NCBI GenBank assembly: GCA_014529385.2
Contig: CM043963.1
Location: forward strand, 76,496,912-76,560,911
Length of the DNA stretch: 64,000 bases
Direction: 5' to 3'
DNA from: Adiantum capillus-veneris
Lineage: Eukaryota > Streptophyta > Polypodiopsida > Polypodiales > Pteridaceae
Shown here: piece after piece, positions 22,287-33,275 of the stretch
Layout of the letters: each line of letters begins with the position of its first letter
How positions within the stretch are numbered: the first letter of the stretch is position 1
The notes under the pieces: generated by a model
The model's database searches: none
The model's input: only the letters and a program-made list of their open reading frames with translations
What the model was told of the DNA's origin: nothing
Made by a program: the position numbers and the translations under genes

Positions 22287-23245
22287 TGTTGGAGGCTCGC
22301 CATAGCATAGGCAATCTCCCACAAATCTATCAATCCAAAGAGAGAGAGCATGACCTGGCTAGGGCTTATAGGGCTTAGAGGCATCACACAAAGAATGTGC
22401 GAGAGCGTCATCCGATGCAAAGATTGAGAGGATTCAAGAGCGTGCATCCTCCAATGCAAATAGAAATCATCCCAAATCAACTAATGCTAATCGCACATCA
22501 AGCATCAATACAAGCAATCATCTACACACATCAAGCAACGAAGTGAAACACACTAATCTTGGAGTCTCTCAAGCACAACTCTAATTACATGCATTGACGA
22601 TTAAGCACACAAGATCGCATTCAAGTCAGCCACCCCAACCATGCCAATCATGGTATCCAAATCAAGTCACACATAATCAAATTAAGCTCAAGACTTCTTA
22701 AAACTACACACACACAAGCACACCATTAGAGGACAACTCTAATCCCTCAATCACGAGTACGCCCACTCTGCTTAATCGAGAGAGTTAGATAAGGACTCCA
22801 CTAATCGGAGTAGCTTAGCATAAGTAAGAGTTAGATTAGAGAAGATCAACACTTCAAAACAATGAAGGAAAGTAGAAAAACATGATTGACAACATAATGA
22901 AGACTAGATTAATTAAGAGAGGATTACACTAATTACATGTGATTAGCACTAGCATTCTAAGCATGGGCATTAAGCTCAAAGGCTAGGCCATCAAGAGCTA
23001 CTCTAGGGAGAGAGTTCTCAAAAGGACCACTCTAGAATGACCTCTCATTAAGCATAGGGCTCTTTTATAGCTTTGGGCCTCAAACCCTTCAACTATGGGA
23101 TAAAGTGAGCTCTCTAGCCTAGACTCATACAACTTTGGAACTCCTAAATGAGCCCAAGCCCTATACAATGAAAAGTAAATATTGTGCACTATGGCACATC
23201 CACAACTTGGTACATAATTGGTGTAGCCGTTAGCCGCTGCTAACA
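22287..23245 (-). repeat. 5' LTR of outer LARD-like element
   Basis: 959 bp, TGTT...AACA, pair of 447-1,396. The target duplication CCCTT follows at 23,246-23,250. Confidence 0.88.
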
Positions 23246-23354
23246 CCCTTATAAGGTTTCAAGAGGCTCACATGAAAGGCATTATAAATGGGCCATAATA
23301 TCTTTTTGTTAACTTAGCATTATATTTTTTATGATCCGTCGGGCGTGCTTTTGT
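23246..23354 (-). pseudogene. Old gypsy pol remnant, part 2: integrase C-terminus
   Basis: The minus strand encodes, with small frame slips, KRYYGPF and then AFHVSLLKPYK. These are hallmarks of the integrase C-terminus in gypsy chromoviruses. It is cut on the right by the copia-type element (TTTGT) and on the left by the outer LARD-like element (CCCTT); part 3 at 446 continues the frame. Confidence 0.8.
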
Positions 23355-23496
23355 TGTTGAGAGAGAAAGAGAGAGCATAGAAATAGAACCTCAAAGTGTG
23401 TAGAATACACACATGAGATGATGTATATATAGAGGGGACCTGGGTGCCATATATAGAGAAGCCATATATTGAGTAGATTCACATATAAGCTCAACA
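23355..23496 (-). repeat. 3' LTR of copia-type element
   Basis: 142 bp; the adjoining minus-strand purine run GAGCGGGGG (23,497-23,505) is the likely PPT. Confidence 0.88.
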
Positions 23497-23595
23497 CCCC
23501 CGCTCAAATAAGGGTCCCTAACTGTGGATGAAAAAACCCTTGGGGGATCAAGGGAAAAACCACCCACAGCTCTATATACACCCACCGTTATATTA

Positions 23596-23722
23596 TAAAA
23601 ATCATTAATATACAAAAGTTCATGAGGAGCTACATCACTCCTTTTACAATGAATATTTTATGAGGAGCTACATCACTTCTTTTACAATGAATGTTTTATG
23701 AGGAGTTACATTACTCCTATCC
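23596..23722. repeat. Three tandem units of about 44 bp in copia-type element
   Basis: The unit has the core ATGAGGAGCTACATCACTCC followed by TTTTACAATGAAT. Three imperfect copies. Confidence 0.8.
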
Positions 23723-24229
23723 TATCAAATACAATAATGAATACAAAGGTTCAATAAAGAGGTGTGAAGGCTATCGATTAGCTCGTAATCAGAAGTGTCA
23801 CCGTGAATCTGCTATGTAGCTTGTCATCACTATCGCATCACCAAACATATCTTCATGTTGTCATCAATATGGCATCACCAAACATGTCTTCATAAATCTT
23901 TTGTTGTCACGAAGTTTGTCTTCATGAAATCAATTCTTTGATCAATCCTACATAGATCATAGACTCAAAAAACATAGTCATGAAAATTATTAGCATCGCT
24001 AGTAGTGAAATAATTACGTTCACAATGCCATAAGAGATGGTTCGCGAAGCCACTCTTTTGACGACATATATACGCACGACAACATATGTGGACATAAAGT
24101 ATGAACATAAAAAGTACAAGATGCATGATACGTGATGCAAATGACATATGTATATACTACATAAAATGACATTTATCAACATAGTGATATCAATGAGTAT
24201 CATCAAAGTATTAACAAAATATCATCATT

Positions 24230-24775
24230 GTATCAATAAAAATGAATAAATCATCATGGTATCAACAAAAAGCATCATAGAATAATCATTATATCAACGA
24301 AACAACATCATGGTATCACCGAAAATAACCATGGTATTAACGAAACAACATCATGATATCATCGAGAATAACCATGGTATCAACGAAAAAACATCATGGT
24401 ATCACCGAGAATAACCATGGTATCAACGAAACAACATCATGATATCACCAAGAATAATCATTGTATCAACGAAACAACATCATGGCATCACCGAGAATAA
24501 CCATGGTATCAACGAAACAACATCATGGTATCACCGAGAATAACCATGGTATTAACGAAACATCATCATGGTATCAACAAAAATCACCATGGAATCAACA
24601 AAATATCATCATGGCATCACCGAGAATAACCATGGTATCAACGAAATATCATCATGGAAACACCGAGAATAACCATGGTATCAATGAAATATCATCATGG
24701 TATCAACGAAAATCACCATGACGAAAGTACTAACAAAACATCATCATGGTACCATCAAAATCACTATGATATCAA
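24230..24775. repeat. CATCATGG/ACCATGG minisatellite
   Basis: More than a dozen imperfect copies of a two-part unit of roughly 40 bp: CATCATGGTATCACCGA plus ATAACCATGGTATCAACGA. It gives a false 86-aa ORF at 24,461-24,721. Confidence 0.9.
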
Positions 24776-25009
24776 TGAGAAATTGACGTAAACTATATCT
24801 CTAGAAGAATAATTATACGAGAATCAATGAACGAGTATATCATATAACAAAAGATCATGTACCAGCAGTAGCTCGATAGAATTTAGACAATCATCAACGG
24901 CTCGACTGAATCAGAACGATATGTAACTGGCTTCTGCAGCAAAGTTACGTCAGTAACAAATATATGATTGATGAAGAAAAAGTATAATTGAGAAGTTTTC
25001 AATTATGAG

Positions 25010-25375
25010 GAAAATTAAAAGCAAAAAGTAAATTTTGTCTTTTCAAATATATTCGCAGTTCGAAACGATAACCCAAAATCGGTGCAGAATTTAGAGAAAC
25101 TTTCTTCTGCAAAGTTGTAGACTACATCGATTCCGATGGCTCAAGCGAATAGTTTCTGCAAAATCGCTCTCAATTAGGAGAAAAATCAAAAAACAAAAAA
25201 CGAAAGTTGCTTTTCAAGCATGTACGCAGTCCGCCAACGATAACTCAAAATCAGTGCAAAATTTGAAAGAAAAAAACTATATTCTGCAAAGTTATAAACC
25301 ACATCGATTTCAGTGCCTTCGCGGGCTGTATCTGCAAAATCGTTTTTAATCATGAGAAAAATTGAAAACAAAAAG
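25010..25375. repeat. Two diverged tandem units of about 185 bp
   Basis: Each unit holds the words GATAACYCAAAATCRGTGCA, TTCTGCAAAGTT, CACATCGATT and TTTCTGCAAAATCG in the same order. The leader side of the copia-type element. Confidence 0.7.
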
Positions 25376-25380
25376 GTACT

Positions 25381-25392
25381 GCTCTAATACCA
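25381..25392 (-). promoter_or_regulatory. Primer-binding site, initiator tRNA-Met type
   Basis: The minus strand reads TGGTATTAGAGC directly after the 5' LTR. It differs by one base from the usual plant copia site. Confidence 0.8.
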
Positions 25393-25534
25393 TGTTGAGA
25401 GAGAAAGAGAGAGCACAGAAATAGAACCCCAAAGTGTGTAGAATACACACATGAGATGATGTATATATAGAGGGGACCTGGGTGCCATATATAGAGAAGC
25501 CATATATTGAGTAGATTCACATATAAGCTCAACA
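25393..25534 (-). repeat. 5' LTR of copia-type element
   Basis: 142 bp, TGTTGA...TCAACA. TTTGT follows at 25,535-25,539. Confidence 0.88.
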
Positions 25535-25775
25535 TTTGTAAACTTGAGTAATACCCAATCATTTTCTTTGAAGGTGGACTCATCTATGCTTATCGGTAGC
25601 AACCTTTTGCTTCTGTTGCATGATGGATATATATAGCTTCTTTGAATTTTTGAAAAGATTCTTTAAGATATCCGCTATACTCATCAATAATAAATATGTT
25701 CCCGAGCGTCTTGACTATCAATGGGAGCTTGGTTCTTCCTTCAATTACCTCGAAGGGTGTCTTTTGTGTAGAAGT
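25535..25775 (-). pseudogene. Old gypsy pol remnant, part 1: integrase
   Basis: The minus strand encodes TPFEVIEGR (the SPFE-x-x-YG motif after the integrase core), then with frame slips KQKVATDKHR and STFKENDWVLLKF, matching the basic region before the GPY/F module. Sequence before 25,775 is not recognisable, so the element is truncated there. Confidence 0.75.
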
Positions 25776-26930
25776 ACAGACAATATTATTGTACGCTTAT
25801 TTTTTAATTTTTAACACTTATTTTTCTTTTCACACTTAATTTATACCGTTTTGCTTAATTTAGTAAAGAGTGATGTTTCTAAATATAGCTTTAATCATAT
25901 GTATGTGAAATGTCAACACTTTCTTTGTCCATTTTTAATGAAAATATCATGCTCTACAAAGTTTTTTTTGTAAAATTTTAAAAACTGCCCAAATTTTGGG
26001 TTTTTTAGTTCCAAACCGTTGCACAATAAGGATAGAGGTAATAATTTCGAATAAAGATGCGATAATAACGTTGGTAATAATCACGATAACAAACACATAA
26101 ATGTTTAATTTACAAAAAAACCTCTCCCTTTCCCCTCTTTCCTCTTTGGCCACTCTAGTTTGGACTCTCTAATACACGATAAATGGCCATGCCAAACTCC
26201 CTATCCTCTTATAGTGATCTTTGGCAACTTCTCTAGTAGAGGTAGGAGTTGCTAACATCCATAACAAATAGCCCTCGGGCTTTCACAAAGTGGCAAAGTG
26301 CCTAGTCACACGATCCAACTCAACAACAAGACTGTCCATTGATCTGATTGATGGGACATGCAATCATGACTTCAAAAAGGCTAGCCGATTGCACTACGTG
26401 AAAAATGAGGAGCTCTATGAGTAGGGAGATTGCTCCTCATAGAGAAATCTCTTTGTCTTACCTTCTATTAATTAGCTGCGGACTTTGGAGCGTGAAGCAA
26501 GGCACATGCGACCAAGCTCAAAGCTATTCGACTCTAGCTTGGTGTGACCAGCCCACCTTTGGCTAGTTATAGGATTTGGGTACTTTGACCCAGCCAGACA
26601 AACATAGTGTTGTAAGGCCGATGACTCCGGGGCACTTTGCAAGCCATGCATGATAATGAACATTTGTGCCCATGCATGTCCATGATGTTTTTGTTTAGGA
26701 ATGAGACAACTTACGCAGTTTACCTATGTCAATCAATCGCCTTAACAATAGCCGGCCATTTTGGTTGCGTCATGATGGAGAAACTTAGAGCCCCGTCCGA
26801 CCAAGTGGCTACGGGGGATGGGTGATTACAGCTTGTCATGCCCCGTAAGTAGGTTGACCCGTCACGCTGGCCACTTTTTATTCAAAAAGCGCAATGAAAG
26901 GACCGGCTACAGCCTTTTACCAATTTTCCA
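25776..26930. other. Unassigned AT-rich stretch
   Basis: No ORF or repeat that can be supported. It may include the left end of the PIF/Harbinger element, but no terminal inverted repeat was found by eye. Confidence 0.4.
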
Positions 26931-26994
26931 ATGAACAAAGTTTGGTGTGACTTTTACAACGACCTTTACATATTGAGGGGGAGAGGAGAGAGCT

Positions 26995-27260
<266 letters not shown>

Positions 27261-27263
27261 TCC

Positions 27264-27479
27264 ATGGAGAACATTGGACTGCAAAATGCATTGCTTGCGA
27301 TCATTCCAAGCGTCATAATTGCGGTAGAGCAAGCCAAGCAAAATTGTGAATCAATGCTCCAATCTACCATGGAGGCCGACGACAACGACTCCATCGAGCT
27401 CGTCATGCGTGTTATCCCTCTTACGTTGGCGGGAGGCACAATCTCACGCGACGACCTCGCTTTGCAGGAGACCCACTAG
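27264..27479 (+). pseudogene. PIF/Harbinger transposase, N-terminal segment
   Basis: ATG at 27,264, 71 codons, no recognised domain; a short N-terminal helix-rich stretch. It ends in TAG at 27,477-27,479, where the main transposase frame begins one frame away. A TTTGCAG acceptor-like site lies at 27,461-27,467, in the frame of the downstream ORF, so an intron or a frameshift could join them. Confidence 0.5.
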
Positions 27480-27925
27480 TGCCAGAACTCGGATGGTACA
27501 TCAAGCATAGGTCGACCATAGACTGGTGGAACCACTTCCTCTTTCACACACGTGCTGACGATGAACGATGGAGAGAGATGTTTTGCTTGCCTTTCAACTT
27601 CTTCATGAGAGTCGTTGATTTGGTTAGAGAAGATATCAAGCAGAAGGCAATTCCAGTGCAGCTGCGTAATATTCCCGGCCGGATTTGGTCTCGAGAGAAG
27701 AAAGTCAGACTCGCCATCATGCTACTCTCTTCAGATAATAGCCAGCACCATGTTGCAAATTGTTTTGGGTGCGGTCGCTCCACTGTCTCAAAATCCTTGT
27801 ATCAGTTTGTCGCTGCATTGATCAAGAATGCTGCATTGCTAGTCCGTTGGCCTGAAACAGAAGGAGACTCTTGCAGAGATCAAAGAAGGTTTTCATGCAG
27901 TCAGTGGTCTCCCAAATTGCTGTAG
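27479..27925 (+). pseudogene. PIF/Harbinger DDE transposase, first part
   Basis: Encodes the helical N-terminal part of a HARBI1-like transposase: a conserved FxxxFRM-like region (FCLPFNFFMRVVDLV), then a helix-turn-helix-like region (HHVANCFGCGRSTVSKSLYQF). The frame slips near 27,866-27,872, after which the sense continues in the next frame through the first catalytic Asp (AIDATHV, codon 27,933-27,935). Harbinger transposases cut and paste the element into TTA/TAA sites. Broken by at least one frameshift. Confidence 0.85.
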
Positions 27926-27944
27926 TGCCATAGATGCTACACAT

Positions 27945-28565
27945 GTGAATATGTATCTCCCAAAGAATGAGACCAACGAAGCTTGGTATGACAGATACGG
28001 AAACTACAGTATGATCATCCAGGGCATTGTAGATGCAAACATGAAGTTCTTGGATGTGAACATTGGCTGGCCCGGATCTTGCAACGATAAGCGAATTTTG
28101 CGTAACTTTGGATTCTATAGATTATGCCAAGGCCGAGAACGACTGGTAGGTCAACCATTTGTTCACAAAGACCTCAGTATTCAGGAATATATTGTGGGTG
28201 ATGGAGGGTACATTCTCTTGCCTTGGCTACTCATTCCATATCCACGCGCTATGTTGGATTCTATTAGTCATCATCGCAGGTACAATTTTTTGCACTCGTC
28301 GACAAGGATTGTGGTCGAGCGTGCTTTCAACCGCTTGAAGGAGACATGGAAGTTTGTTCGTGGCACAATTAGATCACCCAATCTACTCACATTGCCTGAA
28401 ACTCTACAAGCATGTTTCATCTTGCACAACATGCTAATGGATCTAGCGATAGAGCAGGAGATCGAGGTGTGTCAAATCGATGTAAATGACCCACTGCTTG
28501 ACAATCCATTTGCCCCATATGTTGGAGGTGACCTTGAAGATACCCCTGAAGGTGTAGAGTTCTGA
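27945..28565 (+). pseudogene. PIF/Harbinger DDE transposase, catalytic part
   Basis: 206 codons, a DDE_Tnp_4-type nuclease. Motifs: WPGSCNDKRIL, where the family has the second catalytic Asp (GSxxDxxxL); YIVGDGGYILLPWLLIPY; and VVERAFNRLKETWKF with the catalytic Glu. A short acidic tail ends in TGA at 28,563-28,565. The first Asp lies just upstream (27,933). The opening ATG is internal. A convergent Myb-like ORF at 29,648-30,789 is the usual partner in this superfamily. Confidence 0.88.
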
Positions 28566-29647
28566 GAGACCATGCGTGAGTACTTGGATAGGCAAGGGTT
28601 AACAGACTAATTGCCTCCTGTGGTGGTCGATGTAGAAGCTTTTGGAATTCTTCATTAATTTCCATTAATGGTCTGAATAGATTGTCTCTTTCTAGGGCTC
28701 ATCTTAACTATAGTCTTCCAACCTCTTCGTAGCTTTGCTCCGTTATTTGTTTCCCATTGTGCACCTGTTCTTTATGATTGAGTCAATAAAAATTCCTTTC
28801 TTTCGTTTCCCTTGTGAGCGAATTGGTGGAAGTACAAAGGTACTATGTAGTTGTTTCACAAAAAGTTAGTATTGAGTACTTGTTACTGTCTTCAACATGG
28901 ATTTCTCATGACAATTAATTGCATCAAATGTGTTGTCTATTCATTGGTAGACAGTGTAGCACGGCTTCTGAGGCATAAAAATCATAGTTTGTACCAGCAG
29001 CTTGTGGGCTTCATATTTCATACTAGGCTTCATATTGATTACGCTTCGCCTCCCACAGGCGAAGAAGGTTACAATAAATACAAATCTCAGTCAAAGATTG
29101 AGAAGGTTACATTGCATCAGTAGCTGACGTACACTAACTACGACGATTACATGGCGCAATTTCAAAGCAGACTCTTGTTGGTTGTGCACAGGCAACAAGA
29201 CCATTTGCATTCAACTCTGACATAATAAAAGCTTGCATTAACTGACTTCTCGCTGAGGATAATCTGTTGCCATTGCCTCAAATTTTCCACCAGAATGTAC
29301 GTCAATTTCGAATCCCTGCTAACAGGGATTTTTTATGACAAATTAGTTCTCAGGCGCAGATGGCCGAAAAAAGAGTATTATGCAACGAGAAAATGACACA
29401 AACCGACACAGATTTTATTCAAAGCCAGAGTAAACTGAACCTTGAAATTATAGATTTGATTAAACTGAAAATCTTCTCGATAATGCATAAGTTTTGCCTA
29501 CAATAGCACTGAATTTTGACACCTTAAAGAAAAACACAATACTCAACTAAAACAATACATGTGCAAAATCCCCAAAAACAAGAACGTTGTGTTCATAATG
29601 TCGACAACATTGAAGCCGAAAAAGACAACCATACAATTTTTCCGTTG
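28566..29647. other. Spacer between convergent Harbinger genes
   Basis: About 1.1 kb with no ORF. An AATAAA-like signal near 28,785 could end the transposase transcript. Nothing else seen. Confidence 0.45.
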
Positions 29648-30789
29648 CTACATCTTATCAACAATCCTGTTCAAGGCATTTGAGAGTCCTTCCAGCCTCA
29701 TCGCCGAACGTAGCCCGATTTCAACTTTCGTACGCTCAAGGTCGATAATGTCCTTGTGACTTACATTTTGGGCTTCCTCTGCACCTTCGAGTGCTTGTGC
29801 AATATCCTTCGTGGCTTCCTTCAAACCCACATCGTACACATGGAACCGCTTTTGTACTCTCTTCGGGACCCCACCATTGGTGGGATTCCTCTCAAAGGTT
29901 TCATCCACGCAGTCACTATCACCAGCATCAGGGGTTCTTGGAGTACGCATATCAATAAAACATTAAAAGACATGAGTACTTTTGCCTCAAAGTTAGCTTG
30001 GCATGACAGAGATGTTGCAAAACACATTTCCATACTATTGCTAGAGTCGGCGACGACGAAGGTTGGTGGATTCAGCACAGGGTCATGTCCGTAGTAGTGC
30101 TCCATGAGGTCGAACACATCTCGATCAAAATTTAGGTTGAAAATTTTTCCCTCATCCTTGCGTTCTCGCGCAGACATCTGCCAGTAGCTTCTCTTGCCGG
30201 ACGGTGTATTTCATTCCCAATCTGAAATCTCCTTATGAATAGAGGCCAGTCGTTTCCACTTGTCATATGCTACCTTCCAATCTACAAGAACGCCACACCC
30301 GGCCATCACAGCTACTATCTCACACCACTGCTCCTCTAGTGTTTTCGACCTACCTCCAACTCTAGCATGAAATCTGTCCAGCTCATGTGCTCTCTTCACT
30401 TCAATCAACATTGAAGTGCTCCTTGTGTCCCAATGGAAGCGTGAGATGGACTGCTTAGTTGCTGAGGTAGGATCAGATGTTGCACCTTGCTTTGTCCTCT
30501 TTCCCGTGGTTTGCTCTACCGAGGGTTATTGAGTGGGTATGGGATTGGGATCACGTTGCATGGTAGCATCTTCAGATGGCAATTGGCTATCAAAAACCAC
30601 CTCGTCATGCATGCCGTCAGAATTGAGGTCGAGAAGGTATGTCCCTTGAGATGGTATTGCAGTCAAGTTGATGGTAAATTGTGACTGAAGAGGATAGAAC
30701 TGCTCCTCTCCATTGGTCAAGGCAGCGGAAGCGCGCGAGGTTTGTTGGTTTTGTGTGCGAAATTGAGGGAAAGATTGAAAACATGACAT
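29648..30789 (-). pseudogene. Harbinger Myb/SANT-like ORF
   Basis: ATG at 30,789. One frame runs to about 29,990 with two stops: TAA at 30,526-30,528 (likely from CAA) and TGA at 30,211-30,213 (likely from TGG). It holds a Myb_DNA-bind_3-type domain: CEIVAVMAGCG, then WKVAYDKWKRL, then DWE. After it comes FDRDVFDLMEHYYG, usual in this family. The last part (29,648-29,950) is helical and needs a splice or a frameshift. In Harbinger elements this second protein binds the ends and helps the transposase reach the nucleus. Degenerate. Confidence 0.75.
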
Positions 30790-31957
30790 ACTTGCGACCT
30801 GGCACGCCTGCAACGAAAGAAATTATCTATCATCATATGCTTAATGTGGTATCTATCTATCAGAAAAAAGAACTATAACCACAACATAAGATCCTAACAA
30901 ATCAGCCCACAAGTCCATAACAGTCAATCCACAAACTCATATCAATGCACTTGACAAACTCTTTTTATCAAACCATTCTAGACCTTGCTAACGATTCCAA
31001 TATTGCCACATCCCTCAAAAACATCACTGGCACAATTAGATGCAACCACAAGCTCAATATCATCCCTTCTACGTTGTACGTCTCCTGTAGACATATATTC
31101 TCATTCTCCAAAAGCAGCCATCCCAAAGCAAATACAGCCAACCAAAATCATATGTTGTCCAGCCTACGCAGTGGCCTTCAGTCTCCCCCTGAACCCCCTC
31201 CTGTTCTTTGTCTGTTCCCCAGCTTTTCATGACTGCAATGTATCTGCTCTTTGCAATCAGCCATTACTTTCACCCAAGCTGACACACCTTCCTGCATCAG
31301 TGAAGTATATAGCCAAGCGCTCCACAACTCCAACCTAGAATGGATATACATTCTCCTACAAAGCCCCTCCGCAACTCAAAGCTATATGGAGCAGGCATTC
31401 TCTAGCATTTCTAATGACATCAACTCACGTCAAAGCAGTTTCATGGCACAACATGATTGTATTCTGAGTTTTCATCACTCATTCACAGTTACGAAACATT
31501 AGTGGAAAGAGGCGGTCTCTCTCTCTCACATGTGTACAGGGATGAAGTGAGGCAGGGCTCTGGTAAAACCTCATTACATATGAGTAGAAGCGATGCATGT
31601 ACATGGGCTATGCTAAAGAAATGGGGAGGCAGAGAAGGTGCGCAAACCTGAATGCAAAGCAGAGTAGAGCGATTGCAGATGACGCGAGCCGAAAGAAGGA
31701 TTTGTACCTGGACCTTTAGAATACCCCCCACAAGCACTGCAATTGGCAATGGCGGTGTGTAAATTGCCCCTGAGCGTGTAGTCGACCCGCACAAAACATC
31801 AAATCAGAGGACGCCATCTGCTCGACGACTTGCAATAGCCACTCAAATATTGTAAGCCCTATAAAAAATTGGTTTTGGAGTGGGTTTTGGAGGGGCTAGA
31901 GTGGGTGTGTCAATCTCCCGTATGCGCTGTAACTGCCTGATGGGACTTGAAAAGTTA
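30790..31957. other. Unassigned stretch upstream of R repeats
   Basis: No supported gene. It should contain the right end of the Harbinger element. The short ORFs have no recognisable motif. Confidence 0.4.
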
Positions 31958-32439
31958 GCGCTTGGGGTGCACCCATCCCCCACAGCCACTTGGTGGGACG
32001 AGGCTCTTCGAAAGAACCATTCCAATTTCCAACTTTTGAAAGACTTTGGAGCGGTGCACCTAAAATAAATAAATCCAGTTGGCCTCAACTTATTAGAACC
32101 TTGAGAGTTGAGAGGAAAAAGAGAGCCAGGAAAAGTAGCTGCGGTGGGCTCTGGAAAGGGCACCTTCTTTCAAGGGGAGTTCGCCTACTCCGCCCCCAAC
32201 CCACCAACATTTTACCAAGGAGCATGACGCTGGATTTGGACAATGGAACCTGCAAGGCCGGACTTGTTTCGTCAAGGTTATGGCTTCACCTATAAATTTA
32301 TCGCTCACGGTTCACCGATAGCCTAACATTGATGCCACTAGCCTCATAACTGCGATGACTAACTAGCTGTCGTATGTTTGACAGTGCCATGTCTTTAAAT
32401 TTCATCTTCTTTATAGACCCTTCTAAGTTCTCATATCCC
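31958..32439 (+). repeat. R1: GPAT promoter-side repeat
   Basis: About 480 bp, repeated at 32,449-32,915, 42,333-42,809 and 51,667-52,120. R2 and R4 directly precede GPAT genes, so R is the upstream flank of the ancestral gene. R1 and R2 lie in tandem. Confidence 0.85.
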
Positions 32440-32448
32440 AAATCATAC

Positions 32449-33275
32449 GCTTGTGGTGCACCCATCCCCCACAGCCACTCGGTGGGACGGGGCTCTTAGA
32501 ATGAACCATTCCAATTTCCAACTTTTGAAAGACTGTGGAGCGGTGCACCTAAAATAAGTAAATCCAGTTGGCCTCAACTTATTAGAACCTTGAAAGTTAA
32601 GAGGAAAAAGAGATCCGGGAAACGTAGGTACAGTGGGCCCTGGAAAGGGCACCTTCTTTCAAGGGGAGTTCGCCTACTCCGCCCCCAACCCACCAACATT
32701 TTACCACGGAGCATGACACTGGATTTGGGCAATGGAACTTGTGAGGCTGGAGTTGTTTCGTCAAGGTTATGGCTTCACCTATAAATGTATCGCTTACGGT
32801 TCACCGATAGCCTAACATTGACGCCACTAGCCTCATAACTGCGATGACTAGCTACCCGTCGTACGTTTGATAGTGCCACGTCTTTAAATTTCATCTTCTT
32901 TATAGACCCTTCTAAGGGCATGGTCACGTGAGGCTTAGTTATCTGTAAGCCTCGACAGACCTGGCAATGGCAGGTACGACAACTCAGAATGTGATGGGGA
33001 AGCGCAAGTAGTGAGAGAGCGGTTGAGGCGCAGCGAGGAGAGAGAAACAAAGGGCACACCGGCAAGCTAACGGCATAGTTTTTCAACTATGTTGAAAATG
33101 GAATAGTAAGCTTACTAAGCCGGTGACCTATTGCAAAAAGCTGCGCAGCGTCAGATTCTGCCGGCCTAGCTTACGAAAAACTAAGCTTTGCGTGACCATA
33201 ACCTAAGTTCTCATATCCACATGAAAATGTAACTTTACTAACTTGTAAACTTAGACCCTAGACTCTAGTCGGCAG
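32449..33275 (+). repeat. R2: GPAT promoter-side repeat with MITE
   Basis: Second R copy, interrupted at TAA by the MITE at 32,916-33,203. It resumes at 33,207 and runs to the GPAT1 region. Compare R4, which is uninterrupted. Confidence 0.85.
32916..33203. mobile_element. Tourist-like MITE, 288 bp
   Basis: The ends are inverted: the left begins GGGCATGGTCACG and the right, read inverted, begins GGTTATGGTCACG, with the match extending to GCTTAG. Flanked by TAA on both sides. The empty site is seen in R4 near 52,110, proving insertion. TAA target and GG ends fit PIF/Harbinger MITEs. It sits in the promoter region of GPAT1. Confidence 0.85.

Larger units (their letters stand above)
447..23245 (-). 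mobile_element. Outer LTR retrotransposon, non-coding (LARD-like), minus strand
   Basis: Direct repeats of about 950 bp (447-1,396 and 22,287-23,245) begin TGTT and end AACA. They are flanked by the same 5 bp, CCCTT (442-446 and 23,246-23,250). A primer-binding site lies inside the right LTR and a polypurine tract inside the left LTR, so transcription runs on the minus strand. Without the nested gypsy at 6,498-20,093 the internal region is about 7.3 kb. It has no gag or pol similarity, only simple repeats. This fits a large retrotransposon derivative moved by proteins from another element. About two dozen differences between the LTRs are visible by eye, so the insertion is not very recent. 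Confidence 0.88.
23355..25534 (-). mobile_element. Small copia-type LTR element without coding region, 2.2 kb
   Basis: 142-bp LTRs (23,355-23,496 and 25,393-25,534) begin TGTTGA and end TCAACA, and differ at only about two positions. Flanked by TTTGT on both sides. The PBS at 25,381-25,392 matches initiator tRNA-Met, which is typical of copia. There is no gag or pol; the interior is mostly tandem repeats. It is a TRIM/SMART-like non-autonomous element, recent by its LTR identity. It inserted into the old gypsy integrase remnant. Confidence 0.88.

Noticed and set aside
24461-24721. 86-aa repeat protein
   Set aside because: Translation of a minisatellite in a non-coding copia-type element.
24230-24775. 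CRISPR-like direct repeats
   Set aside because: Adjacent imperfect copies without unique spacers, in a plant retroelement.
32775-33086. 103-aa minus ORF
   Set aside because: Lies across the R2 repeat and the MITE; chance frame.
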